Source of the DNA: Gemmatimonadota bacterium
GTDB taxonomy: Bacteria > Gemmatimonadota > Gemmatimonadetes > Gemmatimonadales > Gemmatimonadaceae
Length of the DNA: 64,000 bases
Assembly: GCA_021298395.1 (NCBI GenBank)
Contig: JAJTFH010000014.1
Location: 32,837-96,836, forward strand
Reading direction: 5' to 3'
Below the pieces are notes generated by a model. That model had not been told where the DNA came from. It made no database searches and was given only the letters and a program-made list of their open reading frames with translations. Both the position numbers and the translations under genes were made by a program. Below, piece after piece: positions 29,294 to 38,113 of the stretch. Numbering within the stretch: position 1 is the stretch's first letter; every line of letters starts with the position of its first letter.

Positions 29294-30832
29294 ATGTCCT
29301 CGTTCTTCATCACCTGCGCCATCGACTATGCGAACGGCGATCCCCACCTCGGCCACGCCTTGGAGAAGATCGGCGCCGACGCGATCGCCCGTGCCCACCG
29401 CCAGCTCGGGGACGACGTCTGGTTCCTCATCGGGATGGACGAGCATGGGCAGAAGGTCGCGCAGACCGCCGAGGCCGCGGGCGTCGCACCGCAACAGTTC
29501 GTCGACGGCGTCGCCGAGCGCTTCACCGCGATGTGGGCGACGCTCGGGATCTCGCACGACCAGTTCATGCGCACCTCGCACGCCGCGCATCACGCCGCCG
29601 TCACCGCGTTGCTCGAGCGGATCTTCGCCGAGACCCCCGACGCCTTCTACGAGCGCTCGTACACGGGGGAGTACTGCGTCGGGTGCGAGAGCTTCAAGCA
29701 GGCCGCGGATCTCCACGAGGGGCGGTGCGCGCTGCACCCGACGCGCACGCTCGAGGCGGTGACCGAGCGCAACTGGTTCTTCCGGCTCTCGGCCTACACC
29801 GAGCGCCTCAAGGCCCACTTCGCCGCGCACCCCGAGTTCCTGCAGCCCGCGCATCGCCGCAACGAGATCCTCTCGCTCTTGGAACAGGGGCTCGAGGACA
29901 TCTCCGCGAGTCGCGCCCGCATCGCCTGGGGCGTCCCCTTCCCACGGCCGATCTCCACGGGCGAGACGCAGACCACCTATGTCTGGTTCGACGCGCTCCC
30001 CAACTACTGGACCGCACAGTTCTTCCCGGGCTCGCGTGCGCCCTGGCCCGCGTCCGTGCATGTGGTGGGGAAGGACATCACCCGCTTCCACACGGTGATC
30101 TGGCCCGCGATGCTGATGGCCGCTGGGCTCCCCCTCCCCGCGCAGGTCTGGGCGCACGGCTTCATCACGCTCGGCGGGGAGCGCTTCTCCAAATCGGCCG
30201 GGGTGAAGCTCGAGCTCAGCGAGGCGATCGCGCGCCTCGGCCCCGATGCCTTCCGTTACTACCTGCTCCGCGACATCCCCTTCGATGGGGACGGCGCCTT
30301 CTCCTGGGAGCGCTTCGAGGCGGTCTACACCGCCGAGCTCGCCAACGGACTCGGCAACCTCGCGAGCCGCACCACCGCGATGGTCGAGAAGTACTGTGAC
30401 GGCGTCGTGCCCGCTGGCGCGCGGACCGCGGAGGACGCGGCCGACCTCGCCGACTACGCCGAGGCCCGCGCGGCGCTCGACGGTTCGAATGGCTACCCGC
30501 TCCACGAGGCGCTCGCCGCGATCGTCCGCACGATCGGCCGCGCCAACCAGGCGATCCAGGACGCCAAGCCCTGGGTCCTCGCCAAGGACCCGGCGAACCG
30601 CCCCGAGCTCGAGCGCGTGCTGGCCTCCCTCGTGCGCCAGCTGGCCCGCCAGGCGGTCTACCTCGCCCCGTTCATGCCGGGGAAGGCCGAGGCCCTCTGG
30701 ACGGCCTTGGGGGGCCCTGGGACCGCCGCAGCGACCGCCTTCGCCACCGCCGACGCGCTGGACTGCACCGGGTGGCGGGTGACCAAGGGGGAGGGGCTCT
30801 TCCCCCGCCCCGAGCCGACCACCGCCCCCTGA
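29294..30832 (+). CDS. metG: Methionyl-tRNA synthetase
   Basis: A 512-aa class I synthetase. Class signatures are YANGDPHLGHALEKIGADAIAR (HIGH as HLGH) and ERFSKSAG (KMSKS as RFSKS). The connective-peptide knuckle reads YCVGCESF ... GRCALHP, three cysteines plus a histidine instead of the usual four-cysteine site. The length ends after the anticodon-binding helical domain, so the C-terminal EMAP/dimerisation domain of long MetRS is absent. It is last in the dnaE-accA-ricT-metG run. Confidence 0.95.
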   Translation: MSSFFITCAIDYANGDPHLGHALEKIGADAIARAHRQLGDDVWFLIGMDEHGQKVAQTAEAAGVAPQQFVDGVAERFTAMWATLGISHDQFMRTSHAAHHAAVTALLERIFAETPDAFYERSYTGEYCVGCESFKQAADLHEGRCALHPTRTLEAVTERNWFFRLSAYTERLKAHFAAHPEFLQPAHRRNEILSLLEQGLEDISASRARIAWGVPFPRPISTGETQTTYVWFDALPNYWTAQFFPGSRAPWPASVHVVGKDITRFHTVIWPAMLMAAGLPLPAQVWAHGFITLGGERFSKSAGVKLELSEAIARLGPDAFRYYLLRDIPFDGDGAFSWERFEAVYTAELANGLGNLASRTTAMVEKYCDGVVPAGARTAEDAADLADYAEARAALDGSNGYPLHEALAAIVRTIGRANQAIQDAKPWVLAKDPANRPELERVLASLVRQLARQAVYLAPFMPGKAEALWTALGGPGTAAATAFATADALDCTGWRVTKGEGLFPRPEPTTAP

Positions 30833-30885
30833 CCGAGCCGGACCGATTCGGGGTCCCTTTGGGAACCGGAGGGGGGTGGGGTCGG

Positions 30886-30891
30886 TAGCTT
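30886..30891 (+). promoter_or_regulatory. -10-like TAGCTT directly upstream of the M23 peptidase gene
   Basis: TAGCTT ends 5 nt before the ATG at 30897 (gaggg between). Transcription would start at or next to the ATG. gaggg could also serve as a weak ribosome site. Confidence 0.4.
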
Positions 30892-30896
30892 GAGGG

Positions 30897-31859
30897 ATGG
30901 ACCGTCGGCGCTGGACCATCGTCATCATGCCCCCCGAGGGGGGACGCACGCGCGAGCTCTGGCTCTCGCGTCGCCGCATGCGGTGGCTCGGCGGCGGGGT
31001 GGCGACCGCCGCCCTCGTGGTGCTCGCGGCGGCCTCCCTCCTGATCACCCCGTGGGGGACACCGGGGGCTCGCATGGTCGCCGCCGAGAACGCGGAACTC
31101 CGGCGCGAACTCGCCGCCGCCGACCAGCGCTTCCTCGCCCTCGAGGACACGGTGAGTGCGCTCGCCAAGCGCGAGGGGGAGATGCGGGTCCTCGCGGGTC
31201 TCTCCCCGGCGGAGTCGACCATCGAGGCCACTGGCGAGGAGCTTGCCCTCACCGACGACGCCCCCGCCCTCAACGCGACCCTAGGCGGCACCGTCGCGAG
31301 TGGGTCGGGCGACCGACGGCGCCCCTTCCTCGGGCGGCTCGGCTGGAGCGCGCGTCCGAGCCTCGACCGCCTGATGGAGCGCGCGACCGCGCTCGCACGG
31401 GGCTTCGACGAGGTCACCGATACCCTCAAGCTCCAATCGGAGCGCGTGAAGGCGCTCCCGAGCATCATGCCGACCTCGGGGTGGCTCTCGAGCGAGTTCG
31501 CCAAGAGCCGCTTCCACCCCATCCTGCACGAGAACCGCCCACACAATGGGATCGATCTCACCGCGGAGATCGGCACCCCGATCGTCGCGCCGGCCGCCGG
31601 GGTGGTGGTCTACTCGGGGTGGGACAGCGGCTTCGGACGTACCATCGAGATCGATCATGGGCATGGGATCCGCACCCGCTTCGCGCACTGCGCGAGCCTC
31701 AGCGTGCGACGGGGCCAGCGCGTCACGCGTGGCCAACTCATCGCCGCCGTCGGGAACAGCGGGCTCACCACCTCCCCGCACCTGCATTACGAGATCCATG
31801 TGAACGGACGCCCGGTCGACCCGCTCACCTTCGTCCTCCCCGACGACGCCACGCCGTAG
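30897..31859 (+). CDS. M23-family metallopeptidase (LytM domain), membrane anchored
   Basis: A 320-aa protein with a short cytoplasmic basic segment, one membrane helix (about 31-52), a coiled coil (ENAELRRELAAADQRFLALE) and a C-terminal LytM domain. The zinc ligands are in NRPHNGIDL (HxxxD) and PHLHYEIHVNG (HxH), so it should be an active peptidoglycan endopeptidase rather than a degenerate EnvC/NlpD-type activator. The pre-domain motif SSEFAKSRFHPI replaces the usual SSPFGxRxHPI. It is followed by a terminator. Confidence 0.92.
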   Translation: MDRRRWTIVIMPPEGGRTRELWLSRRRMRWLGGGVATAALVVLAAASLLITPWGTPGARMVAAENAELRRELAAADQRFLALEDTVSALAKREGEMRVLAGLSPAESTIEATGEELALTDDAPALNATLGGTVASGSGDRRRPFLGRLGWSARPSLDRLMERATALARGFDEVTDTLKLQSERVKALPSIMPTSGWLSSEFAKSRFHPILHENRPHNGIDLTAEIGTPIVAPAAGVVVYSGWDSGFGRTIEIDHGHGIRTRFAHCASLSVRRGQRVTRGQLIAAVGNSGLTTSPHLHYEIHVNGRPVDPLTFVLPDDATP

Positions 31860-31884
31860 CACCACGTCCAGAGGCACCAAACGA

Positions 31885-31911
31885 AAGGGCTCGGCCACTG
31901 GCCGAGCCCTT
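31885..31911. terminator. Terminator between the M23 gene and lemA (convergent)
   Basis: A 12-bp stem (aagggctcggcc / ggccgagccctt) with a 3-nt loop, A-rich on one side, serves both converging genes. Confidence 0.8.
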
Positions 31912-31937
31912 CGCGCATCAGGTGAACCGCGTGCGGA

Positions 31938-32504
31938 TCAGAACGCGACCTTCGGGGTCTCGCGCGCCGCCTCCGACTCGACCTCGAAGTACTCGCGCGC
32001 CGCGGCCCCTGCGAGCCCCGCGACCATGACCGCCGGGAAGCGCCGGATGTAGGTGTTGTAGTCCCGCACCACGGCGTTGTAATCGGTGCGCGAGACCGCG
32101 ATCCGGTTCTCCGTCCCCGCGAGCTCGTCCTGGAGCCGCAGGAAGTTCTGATCGCTCTTGAGCTGCGGATAGTTCTCAGCGATCGCGAGGAGCCGCCCGA
32201 GCGCCCCCGTCATCGCCTCGTTGGCGCGCGCCATCTCCCCGACGTTCCCCCCGCGCACTGCGCCCGCGAGCCCCGCGCGCGCCTCGGCGACCTCGGTGAA
32301 GATCGTCATCTCCTGCTTCGCGAACCCCTTCACCGTCTCGACGAGGTTGGGGATGAGGTCGGCACGGCGCTGCAGCTGTACCTCGATCTGCTGCTTGGCC
32401 GCCGCGGCGCCCTCGTCCTTGGTCTGGATCGAGTTGTAGGCACCGATGCCGAGGAAGGCGAGGATCGCGACGACGGCGAGGAGGATGAGAGGGAGGCGCT
32501 TCAT
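31938..32504 (-). CDS. lemA: LemA family protein
   Basis: A 188-aa protein with an N-terminal membrane helix (LPLILLAVVAILAFLGIGAYN) followed by the LemA helical domain: QLQRRADLIPNLVETVKGFAKQE, ARAGLAGAVRGGN and YNTYIRRFPAVMVAGLAG. Function is unsettled; LemA genes often sit with TPM-domain genes, as here, where the run is TPM, nucleotidyltransferase-like, LemA. Confidence 0.93.
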   Translation of the reverse strand: MKRLPLILLAVVAILAFLGIGAYNSIQTKDEGAAAAKQQIEVQLQRRADLIPNLVETVKGFAKQEMTIFTEVAEARAGLAGAVRGGNVGEMARANEAMTGALGRLLAIAENYPQLKSDQNFLRLQDELAGTENRIAVSRTDYNAVVRDYNTYIRRFPAVMVAGLAGAAAREYFEVESEAARETPKVAF

Positions 32505-32560
32505 AGGGTCAGGTCTCAGGGGAGAGGGGTCAGGGGACAGGGCAGATGATCCTTCGGTCT

Positions 32561-33319
32561 TCAGCTTCCAGCATCAACGAATGCCACGAACCGCTCGATC
32601 CCCTGATGATACCCCGTCAGGACGGCATCGGCGTCACCTTTGGGGATCGCCGCCGTCCCGGTGACATGCGCGAGCACCCGCATGAAGGGGGCGGGATCGA
32701 ACCCCGCACGACCGGCGGCGCGGCGCACGACCTCGGCGGCGTCCGCCGGGATCGGTTCGCCATGCAACCGGAGGAGGGTGCGGAAGAGGACGAGCACCGC
32801 CGACTTGGTCGCGGCGAGGAGCTGTAACTCACGGGCGGGATCGCCATCGGCGGCGAGGATCCCCTGGCGGATGGCGAGGAGCTTCCCCATCGCCTCGAAC
32901 TCGAGCTGATGGCGCAGATGGGCGGGATCGACCGCCGCCACCCCCGTCGGGAGTGCGCCGACGAGCACCTCATGCCGCTCGAGGATGTCCGCGACCTCGA
33001 TCGCGAAGATGTCGCGGCTCGTGCGCCATTCGCCCTCGGTCATGATGAGCGGCGCGGGGTGCCCCGCGGCGATCCACTCATGCGTGGTGCGCGCCACCGA
33101 CCGCAACGCGCTCGGGGTGAGGGTGCGCACGAGGACGAGGATGTTCCGCGCGCCCGACGGGGCCACCCCACCAGCGGAGGTCGCCCCGGTCGTCGCATCG
33201 CCCGTCGCGCCCGCAGGCCGCGCCGCCGAGCCGTAGAGCACCACCGCCACCAGGTCGGCGCCGAGCGCCGTCTGGAGCCGCGGCGTGAGTTGGTCCTGCG
33301 TGATCGTCACCTTGGCCAT
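32561..33319 (-). CDS. Nucleotidyltransferase-like protein with degenerate catalytic motif
   Basis: A 252-aa protein starting with LVAVVLYGSAARPAG, the GS motif of minimal nucleotidyltransferases. The expected second motif (DxD) is replaced by RNILVLV after an Ala/Gly/Thr-rich insertion of about 20 residues, so both metal-binding carboxylates are missing. The C-terminal half is helical (KLLAIRQGILAADGDPARELQLLAATKSAVLVLFRTLLRL), like HEPN-type partners. Probably a catalytically dead regulator; role unknown. ATG is 2 nt after the TPM stop with GGGAGA about 8 nt upstream. Confidence 0.65.
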   Translation of the reverse strand: MAKVTITQDQLTPRLQTALGADLVAVVLYGSAARPAGATGDATTGATSAGGVAPSGARNILVLVRTLTPSALRSVARTTHEWIAAGHPAPLIMTEGEWRTSRDIFAIEVADILERHEVLVGALPTGVAAVDPAHLRHQLEFEAMGKLLAIRQGILAADGDPARELQLLAATKSAVLVLFRTLLRLHGEPIPADAAEVVRRAAGRAGFDPAPFMRVLAHVTGTAAIPKGDADAVLTGYHQGIERFVAFVDAGS

Positions 33320-33321
33320 CG

Positions 33322-34116
33322 TCAGAATCTCCCGCTCGAGCCGCCACCAGAGAAGCCACCCCCACCACCGAACCCACCGAAGCCACCCCCACCGAAGCCG
33401 CCGAACCCGCCCCCACCGAACCCGCCACGGCCGATCGGGAAGGGGACCACCACCATGCCGCCGCGCCCACGCCGCCGGCGCGCCATCCCGTTGATGAAGA
33501 GCCAGAGGAGGAGGAAGATGACGAGCGGGAAGCGGCTCCCCTCCTCCGAGGACCGCCGCGGCGGCACCAACGTCGAGTCGAGCGCGAACCCGAACTCCGT
33601 CGCATAGCGCTCGGCGAGCCGCGCGGTGATCAACGCGATCGCGGGACCATATGCGCCATCGCGAAGCGGCGGCGTGGCCTCACGGCGGATATCCCCCGCG
33701 ACGGCATCGTTGATGAACCCTTCCGCTCCCTGCCCCACCTGGATGCTGATGTGTCCGCTCCCATCCTGACTCGTCTCGCGCGGGACGAGGAGGACCACCA
33801 CCCCGGCGTTGCGCGCACGGTCGCCGACGTCCGCGGCCGCGCCGACCCCCCACTCGCGCCCGATCGCGAGCGCGACATCCCCCACCTCGCGTCCCGCGAG
33901 ATCCGGGAGCGTCACCACCGCGATCTCCCCACGCGAGCCAGCCAGCACCTGCTCGATGAGCTGGGTGATCCGCGCCTCGTCCTCGGCGGCGATCACATTC
34001 GCGAAGTCGCTCACCCGTCCGAGGGGGCGCGGGATGGGGGGCGCGGACTGTGCCGACAGCCCCTGAGCCACGAGCAGTGCACCGAAGAGGAGGAACCCAC
34101 GCACCCGGTCGATCAT
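33322..34116 (-). CDS. TPM-domain protein with Gly-rich C-terminal tail (YgcG-like)
   Basis: A 264-aa protein: signal peptide to about residue 23, TPM domain (RVSDFANVIAAEDEARITQLIEQ, GEIAVVTLPDLAGREVGDVALAIGREWGVG, GVVVLLVPRET, GQGAEGFINDAVAGDI), one membrane helix (FPLVIFLLLWLFINGMA), an Arg/Gly stretch and a glycine-phenylalanine tail of about 45 residues. The tail would face the cytoplasm or periplasm depending on topology. TPM proteins are often co-encoded with LemA. A TAGGTT hexamer ends 6 nt before the ATG. Confidence 0.9.
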   Translation of the reverse strand: MIDRVRGFLLFGALLVAQGLSAQSAPPIPRPLGRVSDFANVIAAEDEARITQLIEQVLAGSRGEIAVVTLPDLAGREVGDVALAIGREWGVGAAADVGDRARNAGVVVLLVPRETSQDGSGHISIQVGQGAEGFINDAVAGDIRREATPPLRDGAYGPAIALITARLAERYATEFGFALDSTLVPPRRSSEEGSRFPLVIFLLLWLFINGMARRRRGRGGMVVVPFPIGRGGFGGGGFGGFGGGGFGGFGGGGGFSGGGSSGRF

Positions 34117-34122
34117 CCTTGC

Positions 34123-34128
34123 AACCTA
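34123..34128 (-). promoter_or_regulatory. -10-like TAGGTT upstream of the TPM gene
   Basis: On the minus strand TAGGTT lies 6 nt before the ATG (gcaagg between), the only intergenic room available for a promoter between the two genes. Confidence 0.4.
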
Positions 34129-34137
34129 ACGACCCGC

Positions 34138-34920
34138 CTAGGGACGTCGCGTCGGGCGGTCGGTCGCGGAGCGGGTATAGACCGAGATCGCCCCATTGGG
34201 CGCCCGGTTCCCGTACTCCACCCGCGCCTCGGACGGCGAGAGGACGGCAAAGAAGTAGACGTCCGTGGGGAGGATGAAGGCGCTGGGGCCCACGATCTGT
34301 CCATCGAGGACCCAGGTCATGCACTCCCCGGTGCGCGTGTTGCGCACGCAATCATCGATCCGCCGTGGGAGGATCAGGCTCGGCGTCCCCATGGAGCGGA
34401 GGAGCTGCATCATGTCGGCGGCGCGGCTCTGGTGCTGCGCCACCCGCTCCGGCTCATAGACCTGCCACCCGCGGCGATAGGCGTCGGCGAGGCGCTTCTC
34501 GTTGAGGGTGGCCATCCCGCGCACGGTGATGGCGTCGAGGGTCGCCGCCACCTCGGTCATCAGGAGCTCGACCTCGACCGAATCCCCGCGGCCGATCCGC
34601 GCCTCCCCGGTGCGGACCACCTCGTAGCCGAGCCGGCGGGCCTGGACGATGACGCTCCCGGTCGGGACTCGGCGCAGGCGCAGTGTGAAGCGCCCCGCGG
34701 AATCGCTCACCGTGGAGGCGAGCACATCATCGAGCGAGTCGCGGACGGTGACCTGGGCCTCGGGGATCGGGATCGCGGTCGTGATGGAGCGCACCGTCCC
34801 CCGGAACAGCTGCGCCTCGGCGAGACCCGCCAGCGCCACCAGCAGCGCGACGGCGCCAGCGATACAGGCCCCGAGGCGGGGGCTGGACCGGCACCAGGGG
34901 AAGTGGGGGAAACGCGACAT
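34138..34920 (-). CDS. Carboxypeptidase-regulatory/TonB-plug-like protein without a barrel
   Basis: A 260-aa exported protein: signal peptide (to about AEAQ, residue 37), a CarboxypepD_reg-like beta sandwich (FRGTVRSITTAIPIPEAQVTVRD, GRFTLRLRRVPTGSVIVQARRLGYE), then a plug-like domain (LDAITVRG, CMTWVLDGQIVGP, YGNRAPNGAISVYTRS) matching the N-terminal third of a TonB receptor. The chain stops where the 22-strand barrel would begin. Two cysteines (DDCVRNTRTGEC) may form a disulfide. Role unknown; it may be a secreted decoy, adaptor or remnant. Confidence 0.7.
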   Translation of the reverse strand: MSRFPHFPWCRSSPRLGACIAGAVALLVALAGLAEAQLFRGTVRSITTAIPIPEAQVTVRDSLDDVLASTVSDSAGRFTLRLRRVPTGSVIVQARRLGYEVVRTGEARIGRGDSVEVELLMTEVAATLDAITVRGMATLNEKRLADAYRRGWQVYEPERVAQHQSRAADMMQLLRSMGTPSLILPRRIDDCVRNTRTGECMTWVLDGQIVGPSAFILPTDVYFFAVLSPSEARVEYGNRAPNGAISVYTRSATDRPTRRP

Positions 34921-34937
34921 GCTCAGAGGGGGAAAAC

Positions 34938-34977
34938 CCAGCGGCCACCGACCAAGTCAATGGTCGGTGGCCGCTGG
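34938..34977 (-). terminator. Rho-independent terminator after the DUF4397 gene
   Basis: A 17-bp perfect stem (ccagcggccaccgacca and its complement) with a 6-nt loop; on the minus strand it is followed by tgggtttt. Confidence 0.92.
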
Positions 34978-35000
34978 TCGCAAGGGCGAACCCTTCCAGG

Positions 35001-35864
35001 TTACGGCGTGGTGCGAGCCGGCTGACGATCGAGGAAGAAGACGATCGACGGCGTGGCCGCGGTGGCCGCCTTGGACCCAGCCACGGCGGCCGGGAAGGCG
35101 ATCGCGGTCATGACCGAGCCCGCGACCGTGGCGCCCGCGATCGGGTCAGCGGTCGTGGTGCCGGCGACACCGGCCGGCGCAGCGGCGGCGACGAGCGAGG
35201 TCGTCGTGCCGGCCGCAGCGGCCTGGATCGCGAAGGCGCCCGTCGCACGCGCGGCGTACGCCGAGATGCCGGCGGTGCCGTTCGTCAGCCCCACGTTCGC
35301 GAAGGCCGGGGTCGACCCGACGAGCGTCGTCGTGGTCGCGGCAGTCGCGTGGAGGTCGACGTTGGCGATCCCGAGCCCCGCGTGGATCGCGCGGATCGAG
35401 ACGCTGGTGCTCGCCGCCGGGAGCTGGTCCTCGATGACGATGACGCGCTGCGCCGGGGTCGAGCCGGTCCGGGCATACCCGAGGTGGAGGAGGGTGTAGT
35501 ACTTGCCTGCCTCGAAGGTCTGGGTCAGCTCGGTGAGCAGCTTGGTCTCCGCCCCGAGCCCGTTCGTGGACGAGTTCAGGTTCGGGTCATAGGTGAAGAC
35601 GCGGAGCGTGCGCGCCCCAGCCTCCAAGCCCTGGTACCCACCCTGGCCCATCCCACGGAAGGGGACGTTGGTGAAGCTCTGCGGCGTGAACTCCACCTGG
35701 TCGATCCAGCGGACCGTGGTGTTGAGCGTGTCAGGCACCGCGTTGATATACCGGACGAAGGCGAGGGGTGGGATCTTCGCCACGACCGGCGCGAGATCCG
35801 CTTCCTTGCATCCGACCGCGCCCAGAAGCAGGGCGGCGAGGAGAGAGAGACGAGAGAGACGCAT
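35001..35864 (-). CDS. DUF4397 domain lipoprotein
   Basis: A 287-aa predicted lipoprotein (lipobox LLGAVGCKEAD). LAFVRYINAVPDTLNTTVRW, FRGMGQGGYQGLEAGARTLRVF and YYTLLHLGYARTG fit the DUF4397 beta-sandwich family, which is common in surface proteins. The C-terminal 120 residues are Ala/Thr-rich with few charged residues. Of three candidate ATGs, 35864 is chosen because GGAG lies 9 nt upstream and the signal peptide then starts directly. Function unknown; its place near SusCD suggests an outer-membrane location. Confidence 0.8.
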   Translation of the reverse strand: MRLSRLSLLAALLLGAVGCKEADLAPVVAKIPPLAFVRYINAVPDTLNTTVRWIDQVEFTPQSFTNVPFRGMGQGGYQGLEAGARTLRVFTYDPNLNSSTNGLGAETKLLTELTQTFEAGKYYTLLHLGYARTGSTPAQRVIVIEDQLPAASTSVSIRAIHAGLGIANVDLHATAATTTTLVGSTPAFANVGLTNGTAGISAYAARATGAFAIQAAAAGTTTSLVAAAAPAGVAGTTTADPIAGATVAGSVMTAIAFPAAVAGSKAATAATPSIVFFLDRQPARTTP

Positions 35865-35920
35865 CAGAGAGAACTCCATGGAGTGAGCGAACCTTGGGGA
35901 TGAGCGCGGCACGGGGCCGC

Positions 35921-36424
35921 CTACTTGTCGTTCGTGCAGTTTGGCGGACAGGGATCGGTGGGATCGGGCTTGTCGCTCCCGCCACCGAACAGGTCGATCG
36001 ATGTCGCCAGGAAGACGAGGACCCCTACGATCCCCACCGCCAACGCCACCGACCTTCCTCGCGAGAACTCCCGGAGCCGATACCCTCGGACCCCGGCCTG
36101 CGGGATCTGCACCGATTCCCCGGCCCAGACCGCAGTCGATCCCCGCACCTGCACCGTCCGTGACACCCTCATCGTGATCATCGAATCGGTGGAGCTGACC
36201 ACCGTGCCGTCGACCCGCAGCACCGACTCGCCCAACTGTCCTGCGACCATCAGGCGTCCGCGGTCATTCAACTCGACCGCGACCTCGCGACCTGCGACCG
36301 GCACCAGCTCCTGCGTGGGCAGGTAGGTGTGGCATCCGAGCTGGAACGCGAGGAGCCCCGCGCAGAGCCCGGCCGTGCACCGGCGGGTGAGTCCCACCCG
36401 CCGGTCACGGAGGTCACGCATCAT
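35921..36424 (-). CDS. Small lipoprotein downstream of susD
   Basis: A 167-aa protein with a twin-basic N-terminus and lipobox AFQLGCHTY. The middle is beta-rich (VAVELNDRGRLMVAGQLGESVLRVDGTVVSS), followed by one membrane helix near the end (SVALAVGIVGVLVFLATSID) and a cysteine-containing tail CPPNCTNDK. I do not recognise the family. It starts 10 nt after the susD stop, so it is the third gene of the susC-susD operon. Confidence 0.7.
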   Translation of the reverse strand: MMRDLRDRRVGLTRRCTAGLCAGLLAFQLGCHTYLPTQELVPVAGREVAVELNDRGRLMVAGQLGESVLRVDGTVVSSTDSMITMRVSRTVQVRGSTAVWAGESVQIPQAGVRGYRLREFSRGRSVALAVGIVGVLVFLATSIDLFGGGSDKPDPTDPCPPNCTNDK

Positions 36425-36434
36425 GCCGCCGCAA

Positions 36435-38048
36435 TCAGAACCCGTAGGTGGACGCGGCCGTCTGCTTCAGGCTGCCGTTGTAGTACGGCTGCAGACGGGC
36501 CTGCATCTCCTGGTACGGGACCGGCCACTCGGTCGCCGTGTTCTGGGGGAGATCCCCCCACCCGCGGCTATCGGTGAACCAGATCATGTAGCCAGTCATC
36601 ATCGTCTCCATGCGCTTCTCGTACTTCATCGCCTCGAGGAGCGAGCCGCAGGTCCCGTTCGGGAGCTTCGGCACGCAGTCGTTGCTCCCAGCGGTGTTGG
36701 CCGGAGCACCGGTCGTGGTGACCGGGGCGAGCCCCGCGCGAGCGCGCGAGACGTTGATCAGGGTGACCGCCGCCGCCGTATTCCCGGTGCGGATGTACCC
36801 CTCGGCGGCGAGCATGTCGATCTCGGTCTTCGACATCTCGACGTAGTTGCTGGCCACCGAGGTGTTGGACTGCCCGAGCCCATACCGGCGATGGTCGTAG
36901 AACGACTCCCCCGAGCCAGCGGCGACGACGTCGTCACCCGGCGCCCGGTTGCGGATGTACTGCCCCGCGGGGAGGATGTTGTTGATCGTCTGCTGCCCGG
37001 TGCAGCTGGCGGCGACGGTGCAGGCCACACCGCGGGTCGTCCCCTGCGGCCAGCGCTTGTCCGGCGTGGTCACGAGGAAGGCGCGACGGCTGGCCGCCGC
37101 CGTCGCATACCAGGCCTGGTACGCGCCCGAGGTGTCCGCCATCCCGACGTACGACATCGGGATGGAGTGCCACCCGCCCGGGGTGTAGATCTGGGAGGCG
37201 TCGAACCCGGCGCCCCACCCCGTCGTCCCGTTGATCGAGATGGTGAAGTCGGCGGTGATCCCGTTGGTCGCGTCGGCGATGATCGTCGCCCAGGGGAGCG
37301 CGGCGCGCTCCGCCGGGGTCCGAGCCGCGCCGGCGCGGATGCGAGCGCGGTAGCTCCGCGCCAGCTGGATGAACTGCGCCTGCGTCAGCGCGTTGCCGCT
37401 GATCCAGACGTTCGGCATCGTCGTCATCCCGCGCCCGGCGATCGTGACCGCCGAGTCGAGGAACTCGACCGCCTTCGCATTCGCGGCGGCCGCGCCGAGG
37501 AACCCGGGGATCTCGGTCGTGCTCATCCCCTCGTAGCCGACGGCCACCGAGTCGTACGCGAACGTGAGGTACCCGACCGCCTGACCGGCGATGAGATACG
37601 CGAAGGCGCGCATCCGGTTCTCGTCGTTAGCGGTGAGCCCTGCCTTCCCCGCGGCGCGGAGGTTCTTGTATGCCGTGATCGAGTTGAACGCCAGGCGCTG
37701 GACGCGGTGGAACTGGTCGAAGTTCGCCCGGTTCCCGACCTGGTTGTCGTTGCCCAGCTCGTTCGAGATGAGCGAGCGGTTGGCGACGCGAGACGCCATA
37801 CCGAAGTTCGCGACGGTGGCGAAGCTCTCGTCGGCCATGATCTTGGCCTGGGTGTTCACCGACTCCGACGCACGCTGGGTGTTGTTCAGCTGCGGCCCGA
37901 GCCCCGCGACGGCCTGTTCCACGGAGGCGGCGTCAAAAAGCACGCGCGCCACGTCAGGCACATCGAGGTTGCGCACGTTCAGACCGTCCCCGCAGGCCGT
38001 GAGGCCCAGGAGCGCGGCGGCGCTGACCATTCGAGTGTTGAATCGCAT
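36435..38048 (-). CDS. SusD/RagB-type nutrient-binding outer-membrane lipoprotein
   Basis: A 537-aa lipoprotein lid of a SusCD import complex. Lipobox LLGLTACGDG; then VRNLDVPDVARVLFDAASVEQAVAG, a TPR-like helical region and the family's C-terminal INVSRARAGL plus EAMKYEKRMETMMTGYMIWFTDSRGWGDL. ATG at 38048 is preferred over 38054 because GAGG is then 7 nt away. It follows susC by 65 nt. Substrate unknown: no glycoside hydrolase or sigma/anti-sigma pair lies alongside. Confidence 0.88.
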   Translation of the reverse strand: MRFNTRMVSAAALLGLTACGDGLNVRNLDVPDVARVLFDAASVEQAVAGLGPQLNNTQRASESVNTQAKIMADESFATVANFGMASRVANRSLISNELGNDNQVGNRANFDQFHRVQRLAFNSITAYKNLRAAGKAGLTANDENRMRAFAYLIAGQAVGYLTFAYDSVAVGYEGMSTTEIPGFLGAAAANAKAVEFLDSAVTIAGRGMTTMPNVWISGNALTQAQFIQLARSYRARIRAGAARTPAERAALPWATIIADATNGITADFTISINGTTGWGAGFDASQIYTPGGWHSIPMSYVGMADTSGAYQAWYATAAASRRAFLVTTPDKRWPQGTTRGVACTVAASCTGQQTINNILPAGQYIRNRAPGDDVVAAGSGESFYDHRRYGLGQSNTSVASNYVEMSKTEIDMLAAEGYIRTGNTAAAVTLINVSRARAGLAPVTTTGAPANTAGSNDCVPKLPNGTCGSLLEAMKYEKRMETMMTGYMIWFTDSRGWGDLPQNTATEWPVPYQEMQARLQPYYNGSLKQTAASTYGF

Positions 38049-38113
38049 TCTCATTCCTCAGGAAAGTTGGGGGCCCGTCCGGTCGGCTCACACCGACCAG
38101 ACGGGGGACCGCA

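Noticed and set aside
35053..35499. A 148-aa Ala/Val-rich frame antisense to the DUF4397 gene
   Set aside because: Looks hydrophobic only because it mirrors the Ala/Thr-rich tail of the real gene; no ribosome site or context.
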